Shown here: piece by piece, positions 43,419-53,301 of the stretch
Layout of the letters: the number at the start of each line of letters is the position of its first letter
How positions within the stretch are numbered: the first letter of the stretch is position 1
NCBI GenBank assembly: GCA_024644875.1
Contig: JAHEGY010000002.1
Span: 32,160-96,159, forward strand
Origin: Cyclobacteriaceae bacterium
GTDB lineage: Bacteria > Bacteroidota > Bacteroidia > Cytophagales > Cyclobacteriaceae
Length of the DNA: 64,000 nucleotides
Direction of reading: 5' to 3'
The notes under the pieces: generated by a model
The model's input: the letters and a program-made list of their open reading frames with translations, nothing else
Told to the model about the DNA's origin: nothing
The model's database searches: none
Program-made: the position numbers and the translations under genes

Positions 43419-43916
43419 TCAGCTCTTCTTTCTCTCTAATTCCATCATTTCATAGTCAAAGTCATTGTGTTCATTTCTTTTTATTCGCCTATGAGAGATG
43501 AGTTTCCAATGGTCTAGTTGAATCTTTTTGAAAAATGCATCACCTGTTGGACTTGCATTGACTTTTGTAAGATATAGCTTATCCGCGATATCATATGCGG
43601 CATTATAAACCGCTTGTCCTCCAATTATAAAAGCCTCCTCCTCTCCTTTTTTCTTTGAATAGGTCAATGCCTGGCCTATGGAATCAAGTACAATACAGCC
43701 CTCTGTTTTATAATTCTTATTCCTTGATAAAATAATATTAGTACGGTTTGGTAAAGGCCTTCCTATTGATTCAAAGGTTTTACGACCCATGATTATGCAA
43801 TGTCCTGAGGTGATTTTCTTAAAATTCTTTAAATCATCGGAAAGGTGCCAGATCAATTGATTATCTGATCCTATAACGCCATTCTCTGCAACTGCTACAA
43901 TTATGGAGACGATCAT
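43419..43916 (-). CDS. folA: dihydrofolate reductase
   Basis: NADPH-dependent reduction of dihydrofolate to tetrahydrofolate, 165 residues. Segments MIVSIIVAVAENGVIGSDNQ, the active-site aspartate D28 in HLSDDLKNFK, CIIMGRKTFESIGRPLPNR (NADPH site), and FIIGGQAVYNAA with the conserved GG are all present. The start ATG overlaps the fmt stop by 4 bases, so the two are translationally coupled: folate supply and formyl-methionine tRNA formation share one transcript. Confidence 0.97.
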   Translation of the reverse strand: MIVSIIVAVAENGVIGSDNQLIWHLSDDLKNFKKITSGHCIIMGRKTFESIGRPLPNRTNIILSRNKNYKTEGCIVLDSIGQALTYSKKKGEEEAFIIGGQAVYNAAYDIADKLYLTKVNASPTGDAFFKKIQLDHWKLISHRRIKRNEHNDFDYEMMELERKKS

Positions 43917-44836
43917 ATCTGGTTTCCTCTGAAGAATTCCTCAATTTTCATCCTTTTTTTACCTTCCGGTTGTAATTCAAGTATGCTAATTACACCATTA
44001 GAGCAAAATATATTTAGATAAGACCTGGAATCAGTTGATATATTACCGATCAATTCATTTTGTGTTCTTCCAGGTTTTTGGTGCACTTTAAATATTTTAT
44101 ACATTTTACCATTCAGAATGGTCCAGGCACCGGGAAAAGGTGAAAGTCCACGAACAAAATTCTTGATTTCTTCGCCACTTTTATTCCATTTTATCTCACA
44201 CATATCCCTGAATATTTTAGGAGCTTTCTTTAGATCTGATGAATCTTCCTGCATCATTGCTGCAAAATCTCCTGTCTGTACGGCCTTAACGGTTTTTAGC
44301 ACAAGATTTCCCCCTAATACCATTAAATTATCATGTAAGGACCCCGCATCATCCTCAGGCAAAATATCAACTTCCTCCTTTAATAATATGTTCCCCGTAT
44401 CAATTTCCTTTTTTATGAAGAATGTAGTCAGACCTGTTTTCTTCTCCCCATTGATCAAAACCCAGTTAATTGGCGCAGCACCTCGATAATCCGGTAATAA
44501 GGAAGCATGAAGGTTTATTGTTCCATATTCAGGCATTGACCATACTACCTCCGGGAGCATCCTGAAAGCCACCACAATCTGAAGATTTGCTTCAAAGGAT
44601 TTCAAGGTTTGTATGAAATCCTGATCCTTTAAATTCGGAGGTTGTAGTACAGGTATATTATTCTTAACCGCATAAGCTTTAACAGGAGATGGGGATAGTT
44701 TTCGACCACGTCCTCTTGGTTTATCAAGAGCAGTCACTACCGCTACCACCTTAAAGTCATTCTCAATTAAAATCTTAAGAGAAGGAATGGCAAATTCGGG
44801 TGTCCCCATGAATATAATACGCAGGTCCTTCTTCAT
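43913..44836 (-). CDS. fmt: methionyl-tRNA formyltransferase
   Basis: Transfers a formyl group from 10-formyl-tetrahydrofolate to initiator Met-tRNA; 307 residues. The N-terminal formyltransferase fold starts RIIFMGTPEFAIPSLKIL and contains the catalytic region GTINLHASLLPDYRGAAPINWVLINGE (Asn, His, Asp) and IDTGNIL. The C-terminal OB-like domain contains FVRGLSPFPGAWT. Coupled to folA downstream; the namZ-like gene ends 11 bases upstream. Confidence 0.97.
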   Translation of the reverse strand: MKKDLRIIFMGTPEFAIPSLKILIENDFKVVAVVTALDKPRGRGRKLSPSPVKAYAVKNNIPVLQPPNLKDQDFIQTLKSFEANLQIVVAFRMLPEVVWSMPEYGTINLHASLLPDYRGAAPINWVLINGEKKTGLTTFFIKKEIDTGNILLKEEVDILPEDDAGSLHDNLMVLGGNLVLKTVKAVQTGDFAAMMQEDSSDLKKAPKIFRDMCEIKWNKSGEEIKNFVRGLSPFPGAWTILNGKMYKIFKVHQKPGRTQNELIGNISTDSRSYLNIFCSNGVISILELQPEGKKRMKIEEFFRGNQI

Positions 44837-44847
44837 TATTGAAAGGG

Positions 44848-46005
44848 TTAGTTTGAATCAGGATATAGTAAATATTTCTTTCTAAGGATTTTATAATCAT
44901 TTAATTCTTCCATCCAGGAAATCCTTATTTCATCCTCCGTCAAACCAGCTTCGATCTGTTTTCTTAGCTCGCTGTTACCGGCAAGCTTATTAAAATAATC
45001 ATTAAAGAAATCCTTATTTCGCCCTGATTTATTATAAAACTCTATCAACTCTGTTATATTAAACTTTGGAGGGGGCTTAATATCTCTATAATCTTTACCG
45101 TAACAGGCTTTCCCCATGAACTTGGGGGTATTTGCACCTGGTCGATTCTGAGGAACAAACTTAAATTCACCAAAAGATGGATCCGGATAGCCCACAACCT
45201 GGAAGGGAAATTCCGTTCCCCTGCCAAGACTCATCATAGTTCCTTCAAAAAAGCATAAGGAAGGATACAACCTTACCGATTGGTCATTGGGTAAATTTGG
45301 AGATGGTTTAATCGGAAGAGAGTAAGAGTATTGATGATGATAGTTACCCACACGCACTATTACCATTTTACACTGAATACTATCTTTTAACCAGTATTCT
45401 CCATTTATCATTTTAGCAAGCTCCCCGATGGTAAGCCCGTGAACAACCGGAATCCTGTGCATCCCAACAAAGGACTTGAATGCATCTCTTAAAACAGGTC
45501 CATCAATATAATCTCCATTGGGATTGGGTCTGTCTAATATTAGGAGTTTTACATTATTCTCGGCACATGCTTCCATTACATAGTGCAATGTGCTTATATA
45601 GGTATAAAAACGAACACCAACATCCTGAATATCAAAAACAACTATGTCCAATCCCTGCAAATGTTCTGATCCTGGCTTTTTATTATCGCCGTATAATGAA
45701 ACTATCTGGATGCCTGTACCCCGCTCTTCAGAATCTTCAATTTGCTCGCCGGCATCAGCTACACCTTCATAACCATGTTCCGGCGTGAAAATTCTGGTAA
45801 CATTAACTTCTTTTGACAGGAGGAATTCAACCAGCGGTTTACCATGTGCTACAGAAGTCTGGTTAACAACTACTCCTATCTGTTTATTCAATAAGAGGTC
45901 GATATAAAAATTATCCTTCTCTGCTCCGACAATTATATTTTGAGCATACGAAACTGATATTATACCCACCAGGAATATAAATATATAACAAACCCTTGGT
46001 TTCAT
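44848..46005 (-). CDS. NamZ/DUF1343 exo-beta-N-acetylmuramidase family protein
   Basis: Exported protein of 385 residues; signal peptide ends near SYAQ (22). The DUF1343 pattern is clear: IGVVVNQTSV, IFTPEHGYEG, FDIQDVGVRFYTYISTLHYVMEA, LILDRPNPNG, GPVL, PVVHGLTIGELA, SPNLPNDQSVRLYPSLCFFEGTMMSLGRGTEFPFQ. The family includes NamZ (GH171), which removes MurNAc from the non-reducing end of peptidoglycan fragments. Probably periplasmic cell-wall recycling. First gene of a probable operon with fmt and folA. Confidence 0.92.
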   Translation of the reverse strand: MKPRVCYIFIFLVGIISVSYAQNIIVGAEKDNFYIDLLLNKQIGVVVNQTSVAHGKPLVEFLLSKEVNVTRIFTPEHGYEGVADAGEQIEDSEERGTGIQIVSLYGDNKKPGSEHLQGLDIVVFDIQDVGVRFYTYISTLHYVMEACAENNVKLLILDRPNPNGDYIDGPVLRDAFKSFVGMHRIPVVHGLTIGELAKMINGEYWLKDSIQCKMVIVRVGNYHHQYSYSLPIKPSPNLPNDQSVRLYPSLCFFEGTMMSLGRGTEFPFQVVGYPDPSFGEFKFVPQNRPGANTPKFMGKACYGKDYRDIKPPPKFNITELIEFYNKSGRNKDFFNDYFNKLAGNSELRKQIEAGLTEDEIRISWMEELNDYKILRKKYLLYPDSN

Positions 46006-46087
46006 GTAAACCTTTTTAACTTTACATCAAAAACTGATCCTAAATTATAAATTGATCTGAACAAAATATAATAAATTAAAGAATAAT

Positions 46088-47305
46088 TTGAACTTACCTT
46101 TATTTATATCTAAAAGAATCAGCAAACCAGGGCTGCAAACTTTTTCATCTTTAATTCATAAAATAGCGATTATCAGCATAAGCGTTGGCCTGGGGATTAT
46201 GATTATCTCCTATATAATAATGGGTGGTTTTGAGGAAACGATCACTAATAAGATGGTTGGATTTGTAGGTCATCTTCAGGTCACAAAATACACCCTTAAT
46301 TCGACTTATGAAGAGTTGCCCATTTCAAAAGAAGACAGCATCTACCAATTTATTAATAATTTAGATTATGTAAGACATGTACAAGGTGTTGCCCATAAAG
46401 TCGGCCTGATCCAGACAGATGAGGAGATACATGGCATAGTTTTTAAGGGAGTAGATGAGAATTTTAATCTGGAGAAATTTGGACAAGTGATATCTGAAGG
46501 CCGGGTAATTGATAATAAAACCGGTCAGCCATCATTTGAAATAATGATAAGTAAAAAAATTGCAGACCTGCTGAAACTAAATATTGATGATGAGATTAGA
46601 ATTTACTTCATACAGAATCCTATACGTGTTCGTAAGTTCAGGGTTGTAGGGATATACACATCTGGTATGGAGGAATTTGATGAAAAGCTCTTGATAGGAG
46701 ATATACGTATTATTCAACAACTGAATGACTGGCGGAATTCCCTGGTTGGCACGCTGGAAGTATTTATTGATGATTTCGACAAGCTCGATGAAGCGGAGGA
46801 GGAGCTTTTTCGTCGTACTAAATATGATCTTTTTGTGGATAAGATAACTGACAAGCATATCGAGATCTTTGACTGGTTAAGCCTGGTTAGTAGAAATGTT
46901 ACAATTCTTCTCACATTGATATTATTTATCGCTTCATTTAACATGATATCTGTGTTGCTGATACTCATAATGGAGAGAACACAAATGATTGGAGTTTTAA
47001 AAGCCATTGGAGCAAGCAATAAATTCATTAGAAGGATTTTCACCTATCATGGCATCAGGTTGATTACTTTGGGCTTGTTTTGGGGGAATATTATCGGATT
47101 AAGTTTTGGTTATATTCAGGATAAGTTCAAGCTTATACCACTTGATCCGGTTAACTATTACATGGATTATGTGCCCATCAAATGGGAATGGAGTGGGATA
47201 ATAGGTCTCAATATACTCACATTTACGGTAGTTACAATGGTCCTTGTTATTCCGACATTATTGATATCAAAGATTGAACCTATAAAGTCGATCAAGTTTG
47301 ATTAG
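46088..47305 (+). CDS. ABC transporter permease, LolC/LolE type
   Basis: Protein of 405 residues with four transmembrane segments (about 25-47, 277-300, 325-345, 375-397) and a large periplasmic domain between the first and second, the FtsX/MacB-type topology of LolC/LolE, which moves lipoproteins from the inner membrane. The N-terminal motif LPLFISKRISK and the late MIGVLKAIGASNKFIRRIFTYHG (coupling helix) fit. The start is TTG 46088 because no ATG precedes the first helix. The partner ATPase (LolD) is not adjacent. It overlaps the convergent glycosyltransferase gene by 14 bases. Confidence 0.88.
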   Translation: MNLPLFISKRISKPGLQTFSSLIHKIAIISISVGLGIMIISYIIMGGFEETITNKMVGFVGHLQVTKYTLNSTYEELPISKEDSIYQFINNLDYVRHVQGVAHKVGLIQTDEEIHGIVFKGVDENFNLEKFGQVISEGRVIDNKTGQPSFEIMISKKIADLLKLNIDDEIRIYFIQNPIRVRKFRVVGIYTSGMEEFDEKLLIGDIRIIQQLNDWRNSLVGTLEVFIDDFDKLDEAEEELFRRTKYDLFVDKITDKHIEIFDWLSLVSRNVTILLTLILFIASFNMISVLLILIMERTQMIGVLKAIGASNKFIRRIFTYHGIRLITLGLFWGNIIGLSFGYIQDKFKLIPLDPVNYYMDYVPIKWEWSGIIGLNILTFTVVTMVLVIPTLLISKIEPIKSIKFD

Positions 47306-48056
47306 CTATCTTGTATTTCTTAAAAAAACTATTAATTTTCATCGAGATCACTCCAAAAATAGCTTCTTTAATAATATTTATTGACATTTTTGATTCACCT
47401 CGCTTCCTATCGGTGAAGACTATGGGAACCTCTTTTATTCTGAACCCATACTTCCACGCGGTGAATTTCATTTCAATCTGAAAGGCATATCCGATAAACT
47501 TGATTTTATCCAAGTCGATCGTCTCAAGAACGCGACGTTTATAACATTTAAAGCCTGCTGTTGAATCTTTTACTGGCATACCAGTTATCAACCTAACATA
47601 AGTACTTGCAAAATAGGATAGAAGAACACGACCCATTGGCCAGTTTACTACATTCACTCCTGAAATATACCTTGAGCCAACGGCCAGGTCATACCCTTCA
47701 TCGGCACAGGCATTATACAAATTAATTATATCATATGGGTTATGTGAGAAATCACCATCCATCTCAAAAATGTACTCATAACCTATTTCCAGAGCTTTTT
47801 TAAATCCATGGATGTACGCAGTCCCTAAACCCTTTTTATCTTCCCTCTTATCCACATAGACTTTCAGATCATCAATTTTTACGTCATGCTTTCTGGATTT
47901 AATATAATCTTCCACCTTGTCAGTCGTGCCGTCAGGAGAGTTATCGTCAACAATTAGGATATCAAATTTTTCGGGTAGAGCAGCAATATCTTCAATCAGG
48001 GGAACAATATTTTCCGCCTCATTATATGTTGGTATAATAATTATTCCTTTATTCAA
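47292..48056 (-). CDS. family 2 glycosyltransferase, polyprenol-phosphate mannosyltransferase-like
   Basis: Protein of 254 residues of the DPM1-like GT2 family: IIIIPTYNEAENI at the start, LIVDDNSPDGT with the nucleotide-binding aspartates, FEMDGDFSHNP (DxD-like), GSRYISG, DSTAGFKCYKR and VFTDRKRGESKMS. It lacks the C-terminal membrane helices of some relatives, so it is the short soluble/peripheral form. Predicted to transfer a sugar from a nucleotide to polyprenol phosphate for envelope glycan assembly. Start TTG 48056. Confidence 0.9.
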   Translation of the reverse strand: MNKGIIIIPTYNEAENIVPLIEDIAALPEKFDILIVDDNSPDGTTDKVEDYIKSRKHDVKIDDLKVYVDKREDKKGLGTAYIHGFKKALEIGYEYIFEMDGDFSHNPYDIINLYNACADEGYDLAVGSRYISGVNVVNWPMGRVLLSYFASTYVRLITGMPVKDSTAGFKCYKRRVLETIDLDKIKFIGYAFQIEMKFTAWKYGFRIKEVPIVFTDRKRGESKMSINIIKEAIFGVISMKINSFFKKYKIANQT

Positions 48057-48267
48057 ATCGTCCCGGTTTATTGAGCATCATACAATTATATTTACGTATT
48101 ATTTGACGAATAAATTTATTAGGGCAAATATATTTCCATAAGATTAAGAATTTTTAAAGAATAATAAAAAAAAATGCAATCTTAAAAAACTTCTCATTTA
48201 GCTGTCTTGTATATAATTTTGACAAATAATACGCGCATCAATATTTACATCGAGCAATACACTATTC

Positions 48268-48275
48268 TAAATTTG
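48268..48275 (+). promoter_or_regulatory. Bacteroidota -7 element of the his operon
   Basis: TAAATTTG, an exact TAnnTTTG match, lies 33 bases upstream of the hisG ATG at 48308; the leader would be about 26 bases. No classical attenuator (His codon run with terminator) is seen between it and hisG. Confidence 0.4.
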
Positions 48276-48307
48276 ATGTACATTTATCAGTCTTATATGA
48301 AAATAAC

Positions 48308-49159
48308 ATGTTGAGAATAGCCATACAAAAATCAGGTCGGCTCAGTGATGAATCGATGAAACTCATTCGTGAATGCGGAATTAAGGTTAATAACGGTAAA
48401 GGGAAACTAAAATCTTCTTCTACAAATTTCCCATTGGAAATATTATTCCTCCGTGATGATGATATACCTGGTTATATCGAGGACAATGTTGCAGATATTG
48501 GAATTGTAGGTTTAAACCTTGTAAAGGAAAAAAAAAGGAAAGTAGATGTAATTCTGAAATTAGGTTTCTCTAAATGCAGGCTATCGCTTGCCATACCAAA
48601 AGACAAGCAATATGAGGGATTAAGATTCTTTGAAGGGAAAAATATAGCGACATCATACCCTAATATTATAGCTGAATACCTCACTTCAAACGGCATAACT
48701 GCTGATTTGCATGAAATAAGTGGGTCCGTTGAAATTGCTCCAGGAATAGGGCTTGCCGATGCAATATGTGATATTGTAAGTTCAGGGAGCACTTTATTAA
48801 CAAATGGTTTAAGAGAGGTTGAGACGATACTCGAATCAGAAGCAGTATTGATTGGTCATAAAGATCTTGAAAAACCAAAAAAGCAACTGCTGGATGCTCT
48901 AATGTTCAGAATTCATGCCGTACAAAATGGCAGAAACAATAAATACATATTATTGAATGCACCTAATGATAAAATTAATGAGATTATCAGCATACTCCCG
49001 GGGATGAAAAGCCCTACTGTGGTACCGCTCGCAATGGAAGGATGGAGTTCTCTGCATTCCGTTATTAATGAGGATCAATTCTGGGAAGTCATTGACAATT
49101 TGAAAAATGCAGGTGCAGAAGGAATATTAGTAGTACCAATTGAAAAGATGATCCTTTGA
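48308..49159 (+). CDS. hisG: ATP phosphoribosyltransferase, long form
   Basis: First step of histidine biosynthesis (ATP + PRPP), 283 residues, the long HisG form with a C-terminal ACT-like regulatory domain (about 210-283) that binds histidine. Key segments are MLRIAIQKSGRLSDES, DIGIVGLNLV, ATSYPNIIAEYL, GSVEIAPGIGLADAICDIVSSGSTL (PRPP site). The long form does not need HisZ. First gene of hisGDCB on the plus strand; the gap to hisD is 11 bases. Confidence 0.97.
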   Translation: MLRIAIQKSGRLSDESMKLIRECGIKVNNGKGKLKSSSTNFPLEILFLRDDDIPGYIEDNVADIGIVGLNLVKEKKRKVDVILKLGFSKCRLSLAIPKDKQYEGLRFFEGKNIATSYPNIIAEYLTSNGITADLHEISGSVEIAPGIGLADAICDIVSSGSTLLTNGLREVETILESEAVLIGHKDLEKPKKQLLDALMFRIHAVQNGRNNKYILLNAPNDKINEIISILPGMKSPTVVPLAMEGWSSLHSVINEDQFWEVIDNLKNAGAEGILVVPIEKMIL

Positions 49160-49170
49160 CATAATACTAT

Positions 49171-50463
49171 ATGAAAATTATTAAGAATCCGGACAAGAAG
49201 GAATGGCCAAAACTTTTAAAGAGACCAGCTATTAAAGAAAAAGAGATCAGAAGGATTGTTAAGCCTATTTTGAAAAAAGTAAAAGAAAAGGGTGACAAAG
49301 CACTCAGGCTTTTTGCTTTTGAATATGATCATGTGGAATTGGACAACATACTTGTATCTCCATCGGAAATAGAAGACATTGATAAAAATATAGATAAAGA
49401 TATCCGTGGGGCTATAAAGAAGGCCTATGATAATATTAAAAAGTTTCATGAGGCCCAATTGACTGAATTACTGGAAGTTGAAACAACTCAGGGTGTAATT
49501 TGCAAAAGAAAAAATGTGCCGGTTGAACGGGTTGGGTTATATGTTCCGGGTGGAAGTGCACCGCTTTTTTCTACAGTGTTGATGCTTGCAATCCCCGCGA
49601 AGATAGCTGGATGCAAAGAAATTATTATCTGTACTCCTCCTGACAGGAACGGGAAGGTACATCCGTTAATCTTATATGCAGCCAGTTTAACCGGTGTCGA
49701 TAAGATTGCAAAAGTTGGTGGAGCCCAGGCCATAGGTGCATTGGCTTATGGCACAGAAAGTATACCAAAAGTTGATAAAATATATGGCCCGGGCAATCAA
49801 TATGTAACCGCTGCTAAACAGATAGTAAATCAAAAAGGGACGGCAATAGACATGCCTGCCGGGCCGTCTGAAGTAGCAGTCATAGCAGATCATTCAGCTT
49901 ATCCACAATTTATTGCCTCTGATCTGTTATCCCAGGCTGAACATGGCATAGATAGCCAGGTAATATTAATAACAACAGATGAAGATTTAATTAAAAAAGT
50001 TATCAAAGAAATAAAGGTATTATCTGAAGAATTACCCAGAAAACACATTATCGAAAAATCTTTATTGAATAGCCGTTTCTTTTTAGTTGAAGATCTTGAC
50101 GTCGCAGTTGAATTATCTAACGCTTATGCTCCTGAACATCTAATCATTTCGACGGAAAATTGTGATGTCCTTGCCGAAAGGATTATAAATGCTGGCTCGG
50201 TTTTTTTAGGGAATTATACACCTGAATCGGCTGGTGATTATGCATCAGGAACCAACCATACATTGCCTACATATGGCCATGCTCGCTCTCACAGTGGCGT
50301 ATCGGTTGATAGTTTTGTAAAGAAAATCACTTTCCAGAAAATCTCAAAAAAAGGTTTAAAGAACCTGGGACCTGTTATAGAATTAATGGCTAAAAAAGAA
50401 GAGCTGGAGGCCCATAAGTTGGCCGTTTCAATCCGTCTAAAGAATCTGAGATCAAATGGTTGA
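49171..50463 (+). CDS. hisD: histidinol dehydrogenase
   Basis: Two-step NAD-dependent oxidation of histidinol to histidine, 430 residues. Hallmarks: RKNVPVERVGLYVPGG, KVGGAQAIGALAYGTESIPKVDKIYGPGNQYVTAAKQ, DMPAGPSEVAVIAD, DLLSQAEHGIDSQ (zinc/active-site Glu/His), NAYAPEHLI and GSVFLGNYTPESAGDYASGTNHTLPTYGHAR. Complete and of usual length. Its end overlaps the hisC start by 8 bases. Confidence 0.98.
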   Translation: MKIIKNPDKKEWPKLLKRPAIKEKEIRRIVKPILKKVKEKGDKALRLFAFEYDHVELDNILVSPSEIEDIDKNIDKDIRGAIKKAYDNIKKFHEAQLTELLEVETTQGVICKRKNVPVERVGLYVPGGSAPLFSTVLMLAIPAKIAGCKEIIICTPPDRNGKVHPLILYAASLTGVDKIAKVGGAQAIGALAYGTESIPKVDKIYGPGNQYVTAAKQIVNQKGTAIDMPAGPSEVAVIADHSAYPQFIASDLLSQAEHGIDSQVILITTDEDLIKKVIKEIKVLSEELPRKHIIEKSLLNSRFFLVEDLDVAVELSNAYAPEHLIISTENCDVLAERIINAGSVFLGNYTPESAGDYASGTNHTLPTYGHARSHSGVSVDSFVKKITFQKISKKGLKNLGPVIELMAKKEELEAHKLAVSIRLKNLRSNG

Positions 50464-51505
50464 TATTAAAAAGCTGGCCCGACCCCATATAAGGGAATTA
50501 AGTGCATATTCTTCAGCACGTGATGAATATACTGGCAAAAAGGGAATTTTCCTTGATGCTAATGAAAATCCTCTTGGTTCAACCTCAAGAAGATCATACA
50601 ACAGATATCCGGATCCATACCAGAAATCACTAAAAAAAGCAATTGGTAAACTAAAGAATATTTCAACGGATAAAATTTTTTTGGGGAATGGCAGTGATGA
50701 AGCAATTGACTTATTGATACGAATTTTTTGTCATCCAAATCAGGATAGTGTTATTGTGATGCCTCCAACTTTTGAGATGTATGAAGTGGCTGCACGGATT
50801 AATCAGAATGAAGTAATTGCTGTCCAGCTTACAAATGACTTTCAGATTAACCTGGGGAAGGTGCTTGAGGATATAACAACGAATACAAAGATTATATTTA
50901 TTTGTTCTCCCAATAATCCTACGGGCAACAGTATGAACCGGAAGAGCATTCTGGAAATAGTAGAAAAATTCAATGGAATAGTTGTAATTGATGAAGCCTA
51001 TATAGATTTTTCCAGGGATCCCGGCTTTTTCGATCTACTGGAAAAACACAACCATGTGGTCATACTTCAGACCTTTAGTAAAGCCTGGGGATTAGCCGGT
51101 CTGCGTCTGGGCATGGCCTTCGCTGACAAGGAAATTATAAGATTGCTGAATAAAGTCAAACCACCATATAATGTAAATAGGTCCACACAGTCACTGGCCA
51201 TGAAAGCAATTAAAAAAGCAGAATACAAAGATTTTATGGTACAGCAATTGTTGGCAGCACGCAAAATACTTCACCTTGAACTATCCAATCTAGATATAGT
51301 TGAAAGGGTCTATCCTTCAGATTCAAATTTCCTTCTGGTCCGGTTCAAAGATGCCGACAAGGTATATCGTTATTTATTAAAGAATCAAGTTATCGTTCGA
51401 AGCCGATCAAATGTAGTTCTTTGTGACAATGCACTGAGAATAACGGTTGGTAATGAAAAAGAGAACATTGCATTAATCAACACCTTAAAAAATTACAAAG
51501 CGTAA
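50456..51505 (+). CDS. hisC: histidinol-phosphate aminotransferase
   Basis: PLP enzyme of 349 residues (fold type I). It has [57 protein letters not shown] and the PLP lysine region [16 protein letters not shown], ending in [12 protein letters not shown]. Standard HisC. Start ATG 50456 lies inside the last codons of hisD, and hisB starts 1 base after it. Confidence 0.97.
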   Translation: MVDIKKLARPHIRELSAYSSARDEYTGKKGIFLDANENPLGSTSRRSYNRYPDPYQKSLKKAIGKLKNISTDKIFLGNGSDEAIDLLIRIFCHPNQDSVIVMPPTFEMYEVAARINQNEVIAVQLTNDFQINLGKVLEDITTNTKIIFICSPNNPTGNSMNRKSILEIVEKFNGIVVIDEAYIDFSRDPGFFDLLEKHNHVVILQTFSKAWGLAGLRLGMAFADKEIIRLLNKVKPPYNVNRSTQSLAMKAIKKAEYKDFMVQQLLAARKILHLELSNLDIVERVYPSDSNFLLVRFKDADKVYRYLLKNQVIVRSRSNVVLCDNALRITVGNEKENIALINTLKNYKA

Positions 51506-51506
51506 A

Positions 51507-52604
51507 ATGAGAAAAATTCTTTTTATAGATCGGGATGGAACAATCATCGAGGAACCCCACGAGGACTTTCAAATTGACTCTCTGGAAAAATTAGAGTTTA
51601 TTCCCAAAGTGATAACAAGTCTTTCCAGGATCTGTAAACAGGGAGATTTTGATCTGGTTATGGTCTCTAATCAGGATGGATTGGGTACAGATAGTTTTCC
51701 TGAAGAAACTTTCTGGCCTGCCCATAATAAAATGCTAAACATCTTGAAAAACGAAGGCGTTGTATTTCAAGCCATTCACATTGACCCGAGTTTTCCGCAT
51801 GAAAACTCAATCAACAGAAAACCAGGCACTGGGATGTTGGAAGAGTATCTGGGAGGGAAAATTGATTTAAAGAACTCATTCGTAATAGGCGACAGATTAA
51901 CCGATATAGAATTGGCTCATAACCTGGGCTCCAGAAGCATTCTCTTTGGTGGACTAAAATCAGATGAGGCTGATTTGTGCACAAATGACTGGTATGAAAT
52001 ATATAATTTCCTTGTGTTCCCAGAAAGAAAATGTCATATCGAAAGAAAGACAAAAGAAACGGATATCACTGTCAAGCTGAATCTGGATGGAAAGGGGAAA
52101 TCAAAGATCAGTACAGGTCTGAACTTTTTTAACCATATGCTTGAGCAAATCTCTAAACATGGCAAATGCGACCTGGAGATAACTGTAAAAGGTGACCTGG
52201 AAGTAGATGAACATCATACAATTGAAGATACTGCTCTGGCACTGGGGGAAGCATTCAGCGAATCACTAGGTGATAAAAAAGGGGTATCGAGATATGGTTT
52301 CCTTCTGCCAATGGATGACGCACTGGCTCATGTAGCTATCGATTTTGGAGGTCGTCCATGGATGGTCTGGGATGTTGAATTCAAACGCGAAAAGATTGGA
52401 GATGTACCAACGGAGATGTTTTATCATTTCTTTAAATCTTTTACAGACACAGCTAAGTGTAATTTGAATGTTAAGGCAGAAGGAAAGAATGAACATCATA
52501 TTATAGAGGCTGTGTTTAAAGGATTTGCCAAATCCATCAAAATGGCAGTCTTGAGAAACGAAAATGAAATTGATTCCATTCCGAGCACCAAAGGTTTGCT
52601 ATAA
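51507..52604 (+). CDS. hisB: bifunctional histidinol-phosphatase / imidazoleglycerol-phosphate dehydratase
   Basis: 365-residue fusion. N-terminal HAD phosphatase (about 1-165): [12 protein letters not shown] nucleophile/acid motif, [10 protein letters not shown], and [27 protein letters not shown]-terminal IGP dehydratase (about 170-365): [16 protein letters not shown], the metal-binding [17 protein letters not shown] and [15 protein letters not shown]. This E. coli-like fused HisB is usual in Bacteroidota. The operon ends here; hisH, hisA, hisF and hisI are not in the window. Confidence 0.97.
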   Translation: MRKILFIDRDGTIIEEPHEDFQIDSLEKLEFIPKVITSLSRICKQGDFDLVMVSNQDGLGTDSFPEETFWPAHNKMLNILKNEGVVFQAIHIDPSFPHENSINRKPGTGMLEEYLGGKIDLKNSFVIGDRLTDIELAHNLGSRSILFGGLKSDEADLCTNDWYEIYNFLVFPERKCHIERKTKETDITVKLNLDGKGKSKISTGLNFFNHMLEQISKHGKCDLEITVKGDLEVDEHHTIEDTALALGEAFSESLGDKKGVSRYGFLLPMDDALAHVAIDFGGRPWMVWDVEFKREKIGDVPTEMFYHFFKSFTDTAKCNLNVKAEGKNEHHIIEAVFKGFAKSIKMAVLRNENEIDSIPSTKGLL

Positions 52605-52736
52605 TTTATCTTATAGCTGGTGTTCACCTTAATTCCTTACCCGGAGCTGTGAAGGGTTCAAAGGAATTTCAGGGATTAGATAATTAGAGTATGACTAATA
52701 TAAATTATTTATTTAAACTCTTTATTAAATTCTTTT

Positions 52737-53291
52737 TTAAGTAGCTACGATTTTCACTTTTGCCAGTTGTGAGGCTGTCGATAAACCAACGAGTGCTCCC
52801 ATAAGGTGGGATTCCCAGGATACGCCTGGTTGTTGCGGGAAGATCCCATAAACAAGTCCTCCATACAATATCAATATTATTAAGGAGATAATGATTGATT
52901 TAAAGTCTTTTCGGAACATTCCAAAAAAAATAAGAAAAGAGGCCAAACCATAAACCAGGCCGCTTGCACCTATATGGAGTGATTGCCGGGCGAAGATCCA
53001 AACAAGAATATTTGTAAAAAAATAACATTGAAAAAAAACCTTCCTTGCTATCTGGTCATAGAATAAAAATAATATGATTCCAAGAAAAAGGAGTGGGAGG
53101 GTATTTGAGATAAGATGTAACATATTGCCATGAATCAGAGGAGCCATAAGGATACCTATCATGCCCTGCAATGTCCGCGGATAAATTCCTAATACCGCAA
53201 GGTCGAAAGGTAGGATCAAGCCAATGGCAAATACCGCCCAGAGGATAAAAACAAATCGTATAGGTCTAACAAGGCTATCCTCCAATTGCAT
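52737..53291 (-). CDS. rhomboid-family intramembrane serine protease
   Basis: Membrane protein of 184 residues with six predicted helices. HGNMLHLISN (54-63) is the typical His/Asn helix, GASG (108-111) carries the catalytic serine S110, and SHLMGALVG carries the partner H162. Catalytic dyad and length match a minimal rhomboid. Start ATG 53291. The TerB-like gene ends 10 bases upstream on the same strand, so they are probably cotranscribed. Substrate unknown. Confidence 0.9.
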   Translation of the reverse strand: MQLEDSLVRPIRFVFILWAVFAIGLILPFDLAVLGIYPRTLQGMIGILMAPLIHGNMLHLISNTLPLLFLGIILFLFYDQIARKVFFQCYFFTNILVWIFARQSLHIGASGLVYGLASFLIFFGMFRKDFKSIIISLIILILYGGLVYGIFPQQPGVSWESHLMGALVGLSTASQLAKVKIVAT

Positions 53292-53301
53292 AACAAATAT
53301 A

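Noticed and set aside
48057..48307. Histidine attenuator before hisG
   Set aside because: No run of His codons or competing hairpins was seen in the short leader.
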